A stretch of DNA of 64,000 nucleotides from Todiramphus chloris collaris (lineage: Eukaryota > Chordata > Aves > Coraciiformes > Alcedinidae), in assembly GCA_025345505.1 (NCBI GenBank), contig JANVCC010000047.1, positions 7,323,429 through 7,387,428 of the forward strand. Direction: 5' to 3'. The notes under the pieces are model-generated. The model was not told the origin of the DNA. It saw only the letters and a program-made list of their open reading frames with translations, and ran no database searches. The translations under genes and the position numbers were made by a program. Positions 36,049 through 47,882 of the stretch are shown piece by piece. Every line of letters begins with the position of its first letter. The first letter of the stretch is position 1.

Positions 36049-39000
36049 CACTTTCCTTATCCTTCCTTAGATGCACCCACAGACACCTCTGCTAATTATT
36101 TTCAGATTTAAAAATCATATTATCCTCTCTCTTTTTTTTTTCATTCCATCTATTGTTGCTCTGTGATACTGTTCTCTCTCCTTCCCATCCCTCCCTTAGC
36201 TCCCTCTCCCCAGGATAACAAGGTGACAAGTCTGAGCAAACCTTGAAGCAGAAGACGTACAGATTGCTTTCAAATACACCAAGAAAAACCCCACACTAGA
36301 GAGAAGAGAGAAAATTTGATAGGTTTTTATTCCCTCTCTTGAATCATAGGTGTTGTTGTAACAATATAGGTAAAATATTTTCCGCCGGAGGTGTTATTTT
36401 TAAATTGATAATGTCTGTAAGTTCAGACAGTGGTTGAGAAGTTGGGACTCGACCTCTTCTGTGTGCTGGAGCAGTGGCACGTTAGGCAGAATGAGTGCCA
36501 GGGTGCTGTGCTGAGCTGCGCTCACCCACCACATCGCACGGGGTTAAGATGACACATGGACTTCCTGCAGTTCTGGGGGAAGATCTACCCAGAGTCTGTC
36601 TGACTAGGCTGTGCTGAATTTACAGGGCCTTTTTTTTGAACTCGTCTTACCACTTGATTTTTCTTGTCTGCCTGCTTCTGATTGTTATCCAGAGAGCCAT
36701 TCCCGTGTCTAAGAAATTAATCGATGCTATATTCTTGCTGGGGTTTGTTTTCAGCTGCTACACACAACTGATTATTTGTCTAAAGGCGCCTCTGCAGATA
36801 CAGAAATTTGAATAAAATGAACAGCAAAACCAGAACGCTGTCTCACAAGGAAACGTGTAGTGAACAGAGAGACATTGAATATGATGTGTGGCATTCCATA
36901 AGGTTACCAAACTTGTCTTTCATGCAGGCACGTATATCTGAGAGTCTTATCCTGACTTCAGAGGTGCTGCATACTGATGTCTCTGCCTGAACTGGGAGCT
37001 GCAGGATACCAGTTCTCCACAAGCCACCAACTCGCAGAAAGGCACCTTACATTCAACCCACCTCTTCTACAAGACCAGGTACATAAGTGTATTTCCTCAT
37101 GACCAGGAAACTTCCATTACCTGCTGGTTTAGGAGGTTTGAATACTGTCCCTGTGCACCTATCTCAATGATTAGCTCACACTCTGTAAGAGCCATCATTT
37201 GTTTAGCCCAAGTTGTATCTCTGTGTGTGCAGTATAGGACATTGGTATACATAAGACAGAAGAACTGAAACATCAACCTGTATTTTTGATGAGGTGGTGC
37301 AGGAGGATTTGGGTCTAAGTCCAAGAACAAATAGAATTCATAAGTAGTTTGGGTGAAAGAAAACTCTTTTCTTTGCACTTTCAGTTATTTTCTTTCAGGA
37401 CTCAAAGCATCGCTGTCTGGAGCCATCAAAAATTCCTCCCTTATATGACAAACTAGAACTAGAAGCAGGACCTCTGTTGCCAGACTGACTAGCCTGGCTT
37501 CCCCAGACAAGAATAATACATTTTCTTATAGCCCCTCTCGCTTTGTATTTGCTGGATCCTGTAACTGGATTGTTAAGACCGTGTGTCTTGCCTCAATATC
37601 TTGCAGACTTCCCAGGAGACTCAGACAACCAGTGCAAAAATACACTCTGACCTAGGACCCCCCTGGTTTTCACCTTCAGGAGAAGACCTGAGAAAGGTTT
37701 AAAAGGTGAGCATTCCTTTGTATTCATGCATTTGCAGTTGCGAGCAGCATGTATTCTTCTGGTAGCCATTATGCATCTCAGCACCCTTTACAAGGAGAAG
37801 ACATTATGACATTACAGCAGAGAGAGAAAGGGTGGTGTAGAAGCTAGTGACAAGAGCTGACCCTTCCATCAGAGAAAAACTGGTTATCAGTCAATTTTTT
37901 ATTTGTCAGCGTAACACTCAAGATACCAATTAACTACCTGTCTCTCCCCTATTAGTGTTATCTACTCTGTGCTATGCAGGAAAAATGTCTTAGTCAAAAT
38001 TAACAAGGCACAAAGCACTAGCTGGATAGCAATTAGCAGACAGTGTCATTGCTGTATCTCACTAATAAGATGAAACAACAGAGAAGGAAATGTATTCCAT
38101 GTGTCTAATGGATGCTGTAGATCAAATAACATCTCTGAGGTATCTGAAGCAGCATAAACAGAATAACTCCCCGTTGCGAGAAGTCATCTTGGATCAACGG
38201 TGGAACTGGAATAATCACTGGCATGTAACTGATGTGGAGAAGGGAGAAACACAACACCCTGAATTTTGTGTTACCAGATGAAGGCTTCATTTGAGTCTGC
38301 AAGAGTGTTTGACCAGCTCTCTGCTGGGTAGGAGACAGACACTAATGGGTCTGGTTTGTTTTTCCAGACAGATGTCTACGGTCCCACCCTTTCTCCCTCT
38401 TGTTGCCCAACCTCAGCCAAGATCAACATGATTCAAAGGCAAGTTTCACTTATCTGACATCCACATGTGCTCCTTTAGGGGACAAAAGCTTAGATAGATG
38501 GTCTGGGGTTTCAGGTCATCTCTGTAACAGGATTAAAAATATTAACTGGCTCATAAATTTGTTTTACCAGGGTAGCATTGCCTGACTGAGCCTGTTTCAT
38601 TTTTATTGCTAGCTACAGTTATGTTTATTGACAGACAAGGATTATAAAATGATGACACAAAGCAGTAGTTATTCTGGGTTCCAGCAGGAACAATAAATTC
38701 TCTGCTTCCAGTTCTAGAAATGTTTCAAGACTTTTTCTTCATGAATAGTTACTCTATAAAGCCCCAGTGTTTTCTTGACTAACATTACTCAGGTAGTTCA
38801 CCTGTGTTGCTCCGATCACTAGAACAGAGATGCAGAAGAAAGTTGTATAATACTAGAAAATTTAGAAAGCCCTAAACAGACAGAGCTGAATTTTTTTTTT
38901 TTTTCTGTAAATCTGAGTTGTCAGCATCAAGAGCAGAGTTTCATCTGTCGAGGGATGTTTCTAAACACATAAAAACCTGAACCACCGAACAGGCAAACAA

Positions 39001-39865
39001 GAAAACTGGATAAACATGAGGAGCTTCAAAAAGAAATAAAGAACATCCACACTTCTAAATACACAACAAAGTGACACAAAATCAAACACGCTTCAGAAGC
39101 CTGTTGAATCCCAAGGTTTTTTTGCATGTGCCTCTATCAAGTTGGTTTTGGAACAACTTTTCAGATTCTCGAACCGCTTTCAAATTTAAAAGCATCCTCA
39201 TCATTTCATCATCCATATCATTGATTAGCAAAGAACTGAATAGGACTGGGCTCAGAAACACCCTATTTTAAATGTCCTCCCAGTTTGACAACAAAATATT
39301 GATAGTTTCTCTTTGATTTTGTTTTCTCAAATATCTCTGAGCCTTCTCTGCAGTGATTTAATCATATGCCTTAATTTGCTTACGAGAATGCTACGTAGGA
39401 GACTCCAGAGCCTTACTGAAGTCAAGATATATCACATCTACTGCTTCCCCCTTATTCACTTATCCTGTCAAAGAAAGAAATTAGATTGGTTTGATACAAT
39501 TTGTCCTTGACAAATTCGCATTCACTAGACTATTATTACCCTTGAGGTGCTTATAAATTGATTGATTGATCCTCCACCATACAGCTTCAGTTCAAGGAAA
39601 ATCACCTCACCAGCATCTGCTCTGATGTGCAGCTAATTGGGCTCAGTTCTGTGATTTTCCCTGCTGGTTTGATATTGTCTTCCCAAAGAGGCCTCCTAAC
39701 TATCTTGACCGACTGTTCTCCCCAGTCACAAAGCTGACCGGGTTATCTGAGTTTTATGTGCCATACACAGAAACACCAGCTGTAGGAACACTATCCATGC
39801 TCATAAATAGACCATGCACCCTCTAAATGATCTCTTCTTACTGTACTATTCTACTGCCCTCACTC
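36049..39865. other. Long unique non-coding block
   Basis: About 3.8 kb without a recognised transposon or gene. It contains a T run (38889-38904). Frames stay at or below 93 codons and show no known motif. Confidence 0.55.
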
Positions 39866-40170
39866 TGTGGGGATCACTCTCTTCTCCCAAGGAACAAGTG
39901 ACAGGACAAGAGGGAATGGCCTCAAGTTGCACCAGGGGAGGTTTAGGTTGGAGCTGAGGAACAACTTCTTCCCCTCCAGGGTTGTCAAGACCTGTCCCAG
40001 GCTTCCCAGTGCAGTGGTGGAGTCCCCATGATCCCTGGAGGGGTTTCCAAGCCATGGAGATGAGGTGCTAAGGGACATGGGTTAGTGGTGACCTGGCAGT
40101 GCTGGGTTAATGGTTGACCTTGATGGTATTAAAGGTCTTTTCCAACCAAAATGGTTCTATTATTCTATAA
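39866..40170 (+). mobile_element. CR1 LINE 3' fragment
   Basis: Begins in the ORF2 end with CTTCTCCCAAGGAACAAGTG and passes through CATGATCCCTGGAGGGGTTT and ACATGGGTTAGTGGTGACCT. It ends with AAAGGTCTTTTCCAACC and a short decayed tail (GTTCTATTATTCTAT). It is 5'-truncated to about 300 bases. Confidence 0.93.
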
Positions 40171-40712
40171 AATCATTACCTGTTGATAAGAGTGACCAGC
40201 CAGTTCTGGGGTGTATGCTGCTGAGGTGCATGAGGAAGAATTTTTCATCATTTATGCAGAAAGATTCCAGATGAAGAGCAGAACTCAGTAGATGGAATTA
40301 TTGGCAATAAATAGTTGTAATTCATGTAAATGAAGCTGCCCAGAACTGGCTCCTCTCCTTTTTTCCTACAAAGGGAGCAGAGAGTCTCAGTCTTCTAAGC
40401 CATTTGACCCTGAGGCTTACATTTGGAATTCCATGATAATAGACTCTACATAATTATTATTTTAATTAGAAAAGCTGCAAAATTATTCTGCTGAGTCTCT
40501 TCATTCAAATGGTGTAACTGCCACACAGGGTCTCGTCCTACAAGGGTTTCAGCACAGAGTTACACAGCTGGCTTTTTGCTCAAAACAAGCTCAATGTTTT
40601 GTCGTGGCATCCGTGCCATGCAGAATTGGGTTGCTGAAGGTGTGTTTGAACCCAAGCTGACCACAGGTGTGTACTCCACCATTAATACTGAGAACGTGGC
40701 TTTTGCACTTGT
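40171..40712. other. Unique non-coding spacer
   Basis: About 540 bases with no recognised element between a CR1 copy and a solo LTR. Confidence 0.5.
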
Positions 40713-41241
40713 TGTGGTTTAACCCAGCAGGCAGCTGAACACCACACAGCTCTTTGCTCACTCCCCCGCAGTGGGATGGGCGAGAGAATTGGAAAAAAAA
40801 AGTAAAAAATGAGATAAAGAAAGTTTAATAGGACAGAAAAAGAAGGGAAAATAATAATGATGATGATGATAAAGGAATATACCAAACAAGTGATGCACAA
40901 TGCAGTTGCTCACCACCCACTGACCGAGCGGCAATCAGCACCTCCCAGCCAACTCCCCCCCCAGTTTTACTGTTCAGCATGATGTCATATGGTCTGGAAT
41001 ATCTTTTTGGCCAGTTTAGGTCAGCTGGGCTGGTTCTGTCCCCTCCCAGCTCCTTGTGCACCCCTGGTTTCTGCTGGCAGAGCTTTAGAAGGTGGAAAGT
41101 CTTTGACGTAGTGTGAGCGCTGCTCAGGAACAACTAAACCATTAGTGTGTTGCCAACAGTATCCTCATCCCAAATCCAAACCACAGCACTGCACCAGCTA
41201 CTTGAAAGAAAATTAATTTTATTCCAGCCAAAACCAGGACA
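40713..41241 (+). mobile_element. Solo LTR of an avian endogenous retrovirus
   Basis: A 529-base unit begins TGTGGTTTAACC and ends CCAGGACA, so it has the TG...CA borders of a retroviral LTR. The same sequence recurs at 52810-53821, which defines both ends. I see no viral internal region beside it, so it is a solo LTR, the usual fossil left by recombination between two LTRs. CTTGT stands just before the left end (40708-40712) and again a few bases beyond the right end (41245-41249), which may be a blurred target-site duplication. I remember this family as abundant in many non-passerine birds; its exact class (ERVL- or ERVK-like) is not decided here. It looks old, with many differences from its sister copy. 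Confidence 0.85.
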
Positions 41242-43423
41242 ACTCTTGTAAGTAAAGGATTTTACTGAAAATGTTAATGTGCATAGAGACCTAATTTTAT
41301 AGTTCTTACTTGGGCAAGACAACTATGGAAGGATAGTCTGAGCTCAGTTTGAGGTGACCTGGCTTCAGTCTGATCCCTGCCCTCATTCATGTTTGATCTG
41401 GGTCCTCTGCTTAAGCTCTGCCACTGCAAGACTTATGTGCAGAAGTTCACTGGGACCACTCCCACCAGTAACTAAGATTTTCAGGGTTAGTGCATCTCTG
41501 TTTCCTATTTGTGAAACAGAAAGAAACGTTACTTCCCTACATCAATGTTTGAAAAGCTGAGACACATTTTCAGGGGCCGGAAAAGTACCAAAATAATAGA
41601 CGATTTGTTTCAAAGATAATGCAAAACACTGAATAGGTCATTATAGAATAATTTGATTTGAAGAAACATTACCACCGAGCAAAATGAATAGATTAATGGT
41701 ATAATTTCACGTTTTCTTTTATTTCGCTGTTTGCAAACACAGAACAGATAACATTTGCAGAATGATCACATTTTTCATCTGTATTCCACCATCTACCAGT
41801 GCAAATAATATCCATTTGCTTCATTTTATAAGCAGTTAAATTAATCTGACTCCTCATATATTTCTATGGAAAAAGACGTCTATGTGAAGATTTACATGCC
41901 CCCTCTTTCACTCGTCACTAGGGGCATGCTTGTGTTCTGCCAAGGGATACAACGTGGTTCCTAAAGGAGGTTTCATCCCAGCTTGGATGTCCACACAGAG
42001 CCCTGCTACTGACCTCAAGTGGAAGCAACAGAAGTTCTAAAACGTGGCACTGGACCTGAACCAGTAGAGAGTAGCTTCTCTGGGATGTGGGACTGGGATG
42101 TGGGCTGTGACAGGGCTGGGCTGCCTCTTGTCCCTCTTTTCCATACAGACCTACTCCAAGAACAGTCCCACCACTGCTTTTACACTCCTGCCACAATTCT
42201 TGCAGCAAGATCTGGAAGCAGAGGTTATACAATGGGAAAACAAGCAGATCCTTGAATGCTCCATAACAATTGAAGAGCTTTATAAAAGGAGGGAAATAAG
42301 TTGCAAAGATGCATTTCAACTTAATTACCTATTAATTTGAAGATGAGACTCGGAGCATATCTTCGTTCTCCACCATGGTTTTATCTACTTTCTTTGTGGG
42401 TCTGTAAGTGCAGCTGGCTCAGAACATTGTTCCCAGGGCTGCGCGTGCCCCTCCTGACACTGCCAAGGTTACTTGTGAATAAGAATCACGTTTGCTTCTG
42501 CTACATCAGAAAACAATTAATCTTCATTGTTTACCAACCAGGGGTAATCAAAAGCAGTAGGGAAATAAACTGTATTTTCAGGTACCTATGAAGATATAAA
42601 AACAAAGGCAAAAATACAAACCAAAGCTGAGGAGAGCTCCTAGACTGCCTCTTACAGGAAAATTAAGATTTAGGTATTGTACAAACAGTTCATTTTTTAC
42701 ACATTTCAGTGAGTATATATTTGATGGTGTAAACTCCAGATGTATGGCAATATGATTGAGGGTATCTTATATGCTCTGGAAACAGTCAGAGCAAATACAC
42801 AAAACCTGCTTTATTTGTTTAGGTTTGATTGGCAAAGGTGGTTTTTAGCAACAGCAATGGGGAAATTTGGCTCCTTTTTTGTAGAGTGGAGGAGAAAAGT
42901 ATCTCTGTGAGTAACCAAGACTGCACTGACACCCTGATCACTGCTGTCATTACAGGGATAAATAATTAGGTTTGATCAGAGGACAGAAATTAAAAGCATT
43001 AAACTGCTGACTCTATATTAAACTGAGGGCTAGAAGCAATAAAGGATTGGTAAGTCCACAAATTCAGCCCTGCTCTGCCCAAAATAGAAAACACCCAGCT
43101 CACTGAGCAGAACTGAAAATCCAGCTGGTCCAGAAAACCCTGAGCAGGTACCTGCTTTCAGCTGGTTAGCAAGAAAGGCTAAACATCAGGCTGTGTGCCA
43201 AACCATCCAAGTGAACGAAGGCCCCTCCATGTGCTGGGCACCCCAAGCCTACTGCCTCTGGTGAGGAACTGAGCTTTCTTCCTGAAAAGATGCAAGGAGA
43301 TGTTCCCACTGTGCACCTTTTCTGCACTACCATGTGCTCAAGAATCAAGATCAGAGGCCGGCTGAGCCTGGGGGAAGAGGAGAGAGAGGGGACAGGATGG
43401 GATGAAGATGGAGAACAGCATTT
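41242..43423. other. Unique non-coding block
   Basis: No gene or transposon is recognised over about 2.2 kb. The AT-rich segment 41600-41890 has no simple repeats and several homeodomain-type TAAT cores; it is a weak conserved-element candidate by texture only. A minus-strand frame of 133 codons at 41918-42319 has no motif. Confidence 0.5.
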
Positions 43424-43914
43424 CTAGGCTCCCCAGTTCAAGAGAGACAAGGAACTACTGGAGAGAGTCCAGCGGAGCCTATGAAGATGCTGAGGAGCCT
43501 GGAGCATCTCTGTGCTGGGGAAAGGCTGAGAGCCCTGGGTCTGTCAGATGGAGAAGAGCAGCCTGAGAGGGGAGCTGATCAATGCTGAGCAAGAGCTGAA
43601 GGGCCTTTGGATGGGGCCAGACTCTTGTCAGTGGTGCCCAGTAACAAGACAAGGGGCAATGGGCACTAACTGGAACCCAGGAGGTTCCATCTGAGCAGGA
43701 GGAGAAACTTCTTTGCTGTGAGTGTGTCAGAGGCTGTGCCAGGCTGCCCAGAGAAGTTGTGGAGTCTCCTTCTCTGGAGAGATTCACAACCCTCCTGGAC
43801 ACTGCGATGCTGGGCCCCCTGCTCTGGGTGATCCTGCTGGATGGAGCAGGGGGGTGGCACCAGAGCATCTCCAGAGGTCCCCTCCAGCCCCCACCATGCT
43901 GGGATTCTGTGATT
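43424..43914 (+). mobile_element. CR1 LINE 3' fragment, ORF2 end
   Basis: The plus strand starts at GGCTCCCCAGTTCAAGAGAG (WAPQFK region). It continues through GGAGCATCTCTGTGCTGGGG and AGTGGTGCCCAGTAACAAGA to the segment coding LDTAMLGPLLWVILLDGAGGWHQSIS. It ends at CCATGCTGGGATTCTGTGAT with one tail unit. It is the same subfamily as 2472-3361 and 31865-32637. Confidence 0.94.
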
Positions 43915-45140
43915 TCAAAAGAAAACACTTCTGCTTTCTGTGGGTCACAGTGAAGCCCCAGAGATGTACTGGTCTCTCAGAGGGATTAGACTGTCCCTTG
44001 ATTAGCTTTCAGATCTCATTGAAAATGAGTAAGAGCTGGGACAAAGTTCCTGACCAAAAACGCCCATCAAATTTAGATACTGCTGGCTAGCTTCTCGGTG
44101 GGTTTAAAAACATAAAAAATAAAAATAAATTCATAGTTTCAGATTTAAATAACTAAAGACTGCAAATGCAGCTGTAGGTTGTGGAGAACTTTCTTGGGTT
44201 CAGCACCACATGCATCATGCATCATTCCAGGCTACAAGCCCCTATCCTACAGCAGCCCACCACAATCCGCTGTGCTGCCACCCACGTGAGGTTTCTTCTC
44301 CTGCCTGCAACACATGTTTGCCCCAGGGACCCTGCATCACTTTAACTCTGTCATAACTTCCTTTAGCAGAGAACATTCAGCTACAGACTGGCTTTCCAAA
44401 AAAAAGAAAATGACAGCCTTGGAAAGGTAAATCTCCTATCAATTTTAAATCAGAAGCTCACCGTGGAAGAATATCATTTGGAAAAAAAAACCCAAAACAA
44501 CCCCAAACATGCTGACAGTCAAATCAAAAATGATTCTGTTTGTCGTAAATACCAGCAGGACAACAAAATGCCTTTCCTGTATTCAAATCCTAGGCTAGAG
44601 TTATGGACATTGTTAAAACTTCTTTCTACATGTAAGTTTTGCTACAGAATTTATCCTGGAGTATCTAAACCTCGTACTGCGGCTCCCCTGCTATCCTGTG
44701 ATTATCTGAGAAGCCAGCTGAAAGCTCGAGTTTAGGCTTCTCCTTTTTCATGTGGTTTACTGTAGTTAGTTGATGAATTGCTGGACGTGACAAAGAGACC
44801 TGCTTCAGAACAGAAACAGAAATACCCTTGTAAAAATAGCTAAAGCCTCCAGGCCTGTTGTTAAACTGCTCACCAGAGGCTGTGGTCTCCATAGGTAGTG
44901 CAGAGCTCCCTGGGCTTGATGAGGGATTTGAAATGGGGGACAATGCCACAAAAAAAATAGGGGAGAAGACATTGGTAGGTAGAGTGGTTATTTCAGATGA
45001 GTTAGAGGGGGGGTAGGTGAAGAGGAGGGCAGCAGGCGGTGGCCTTTTCCAAACTGTTTGCACAGGGATGCAGTGGTCCTCTGCTGAGGCACCCCAGGCT
45101 GAGACACAGGGATAGTTAGTACGTTATCATGTGATAATAG
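43915..45140. other. Unique non-coding stretch
   Basis: No gene or transposon is recognised over about 1.2 kb. A minus-strand frame of 132 codons (44665-45063) is proline- and serine-rich without known domains and without convincing splice borders. Confidence 0.5.
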
Positions 45141-45196
45141 AACACAGAACCATGGAATTGGTTTGGTTGGAAGAGACCTTTAAGATCATCAAGTCA
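45141..45196 (-). mobile_element. CR1 LINE extreme 3' fragment
   Basis: About 56 bases: tail-like AACACAGAACCATGGAATTG, then the CR1 end complement GTTTGGTTGGAAGAGACCTT and AAGATCATCAAGTC. Nothing further matches. Confidence 0.8.
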
Positions 45197-46696
45197 TTGC
45201 TATCCAGTATGCTAACGGCAACCTAGCAGATCTGCCCAGTGGACTCAAGCAGGAGCCAGTACCTCCCCATGTCTGAGGCAGCTAACACACTGAAAACCAA
45301 GAAAAGGGGAAAAATATCTACAAGGAACTTTAGAAATAATTAGGTCTGTAGATGAATCCAGCACAAGGTCCTTTTCTGCTGCCAAAGCATAACTCCAGCA
45401 GGAAGCTTTGTGCTGTTTACCTGACATCCTGCATGGCAACATTTCTTCTAGGTGACCACTTAAGGAGCCGAAAAAAAATATTTTTTACGAAAGATGGTCT
45501 TCAAATAAAGCGAAGCGTAACAATACAACAGGCTGGGAATGCTTTGGGACAGTCTGTTCGGCCAGATGGCTGCTTAACAAGAATGGTCTCTTGACCAGGT
45601 TTCTCTGTCTGCAGTCCAGGTGCCTGCACGTAAGGAAGCAGCTCACATGTGCCATTTCAAATGGCTATCGATTTGCCAGTGGGGAAAGAGAGAAAACTCT
45701 GTCTCTGATACAGAATTTGATATGATGATCATTTACAGACCACACCACACGAAGTCTTGACACTGTTTCTACACCCTAATTACTCTGTGAGCCATCTGGT
45801 GCACCCGCTGTTGCGGCGAGGCAGGAGTAACAGTTTTACACCCTCCCTCCCTTCTCTTTTCCTTTTCCTTCACACGGAGATGGATCTTTTAAGTGAACAT
45901 CCACCTGACGTGGCCAGACAGTGCAGATGTAGACGCAGGTGCAAACTCGGTCAACCATGCCTCCAGATGGCTCTTGCTTATTAAGACAGCCAAAGTAATA
46001 ACCCCAGACAAAGGGCCTCCAAGAAAAAAACCCAAGACCATCCTGCAGAAAAACACTGAGATGGAATTCATAAGGATCCCAAAGAGGTAATCAGCTTTGG
46101 ATCCCAAAGAGGTAATCAGCTTTGAATCTGTGGTGAAAACAGGACTGGTCAAGCCCCCTTGAAATTTGGATGAAATGGCAGATTGATAATTGAGCAATCG
46201 GGAAATGGTTAAACTGCAATAGTCTGTCCTAAAGGCTGACATAAGTCTAAGTGCCAGCAGCTAGATGCCAAAATTAAAGCCACGGCTTCCTTTTCTCCTG
46301 CTGAGTAATATGCTCTGCAACTGAGACAGCCAAGAGACAAAAGCAATAGGATATTTTATAGCCTGGTTTCTTTTAAACATCAGAGGAATCACAGTCCCAA
46401 TGGCTGAACTCCAAATAGACAAACAAGTGAGCAAAACGAAGCAGTTGTGCCCTCCCTCAACCTCTCCCTTTAATATCTTTAATTACTGGCCCACAAAGTG
46501 TGAAAGTTCAAAGGAATGAGTTTCAGACTTGGGAAGCTGCCTCACTAAACAAGTTCATTTGGGCAGAAGAAGCTCACAGGAGTCCAGAGACCACCTCTGC
46601 TTCTGCAATTGAATGAGCTTTTCCTTGTTAACCTGAATGCTCTACAGGGAAAAGGCATCAGAAAGAAAGCCATATTTTTTCAGCCAGCTAGTACAA
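45197..46696. other. Unique non-coding stretch with a 25-bp tandem duplication
   Basis: No gene or transposon is recognised. It contains an exact 25-bp tandem duplication at 46074-46123. Confidence 0.55.
46074..46123. repeat. Exact tandem duplication, 2 x 25 bp
   Basis: The unit GGATCCCAAAGAGGTAATCA plus GCTTT occurs at 46074-46098 and again, base for base, at 46099-46123. Both units are identical, so the duplication is recent or an assembly artefact. Confidence 0.95.
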
Positions 46697-46815
46697 CATA
46701 GAATCAATCATAGAATCATAGAATCATCATAGAATCATAGAATTGTAGAATCATAGCATCATAGAATAGTTTTGTCTGGAAGAGACCTTCAAGATCATCA
46801 AGTCCAACCTTATTA
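46697..46815 (-). mobile_element. CR1 LINE 3' end with multi-unit tail
   Basis: About 65 bases of irregular TAGAATCA units (seven to eight) precede the CR1 end complement (TCTGGAAGAGACCTTCAAGA, TCATCAAGTCCAACCTTA). The LINE body is nearly absent. It is a second, smaller example of tail expansion like that at 35820. Confidence 0.9.
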
Positions 46816-47551
46816 ACTGTCTTTGGGACTACCACAGGTCTCCTGGGGCTTTTCTGGCCTCGAGGGACAGCATAAAGAAGTGCCCTCCTCTATGGTGATC
46901 CTCCCAGCAGCCATGCTGCCTAAATGAGTGCTCTGCTGAGCAGAATTAATTGCTGCTTTCCACCTGTATTTTCTTGAGAGAGGATTCATGGCAGAGTGCC
47001 TGGCAGACGCTGTGCTACTCAGGACAGCAGGGCCAAAAAATCAGCATGCAAAAGTGATGGGAGGTGCGAATCCACAGGCAGGACACCTTTGGCTCTGCCA
47101 TTCTGAAAGCCACACACAAATGCTTTTGGGCTTGGCCAAGAAGAAGAGTCAGCCCTGACCCAGGCCCTCTGTGAAGCGAAAAAAATGCAGGGGGGACTTC
47201 AAGTAGCAAATCTTAAGGAGAGCTGGGGTTGCAATACACACAGGTCATGTCAAGCTCCTCAGTTTTAGTCCACAGTAACTCTGAAAATGGCCCAGGCACA
47301 TGTCTCTGAATTCTTCTTTCTAGAGGGGTCCTTAAAGCCTGAGCTCTCAGTGCCATCAGCCCACAGACTTCCATCACCTTGAAGGCAATGAGATCCCAAA
47401 GCTGCCTTGTAATTCCTGACACAGCCTAGAGAATCAAACCCATTCCAGATCTCTCACATGTCTGATCAGCATCCTTCATACAGCTTCCTTGCTTTCTCAG
47501 TGGCTTACTTCTATTCTTCTGGAGCAGAGAAAGTACTGTTTTAAATAACCC
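46816..47551. other. Unique non-coding stretch
   Basis: No gene or transposon is recognised over about 740 bases. Confidence 0.5.
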
Positions 47552-47688
47552 TTGCCTTGCCTTGCCTTTTTCCTTGCCTTTTTCCTTCTCTCTTTCCTTT
47601 TCTCTTTCCTCTTTCCTTTCCTTTCCTTTCCTTTCCTTTCCTTTCCTTTCCTTTCCTTTCCTTTCCTTTCCTTTCCTTTCCTTTCTCT

Positions 47689-47776
<88 letters not shown>

Positions 47777-47782
47777 TTCCTT
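47552..47782. repeat. CCTTG/CCTTT/CTTT polypyrimidine tract running into a gap
   Basis: The tract passes from CCTTG and TTTTTCC units into a CCTTT pentamer array (about 47612-47685) and then a CTTT tetramer array (about 47690-47777), and stops at 100 N bases. The stepwise change of unit suggests successive expansions. The translations (FLSFFLSF, KERKKERK) are artefacts. Confidence 0.95.
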
Positions 47783-47882
47783 NNNNNNNNNNNNNNNNNN
47801 NNNNNNNNNNNNNNNNNNNNNNNNNNNNNNNNNNNNNNNNNNNNNNNNNNNNNNNNNNNNNNNNNNNNNNNNNNNNNNNNNN
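47783..47882. other. Assembly gap (100 N)
   Basis: Exactly 100 N bases, a common placeholder for a gap of unknown size. The left flank is the CTTT array; the right flank is ordinary unique sequence, so the right edge of the array is missing. Confidence 0.99.

Noticed and set aside
42019-42319. Both-strand open frames of 78-133 codons
   Set aside because: No family pattern, no splice borders, ordinary composition; chance overlap of frames.
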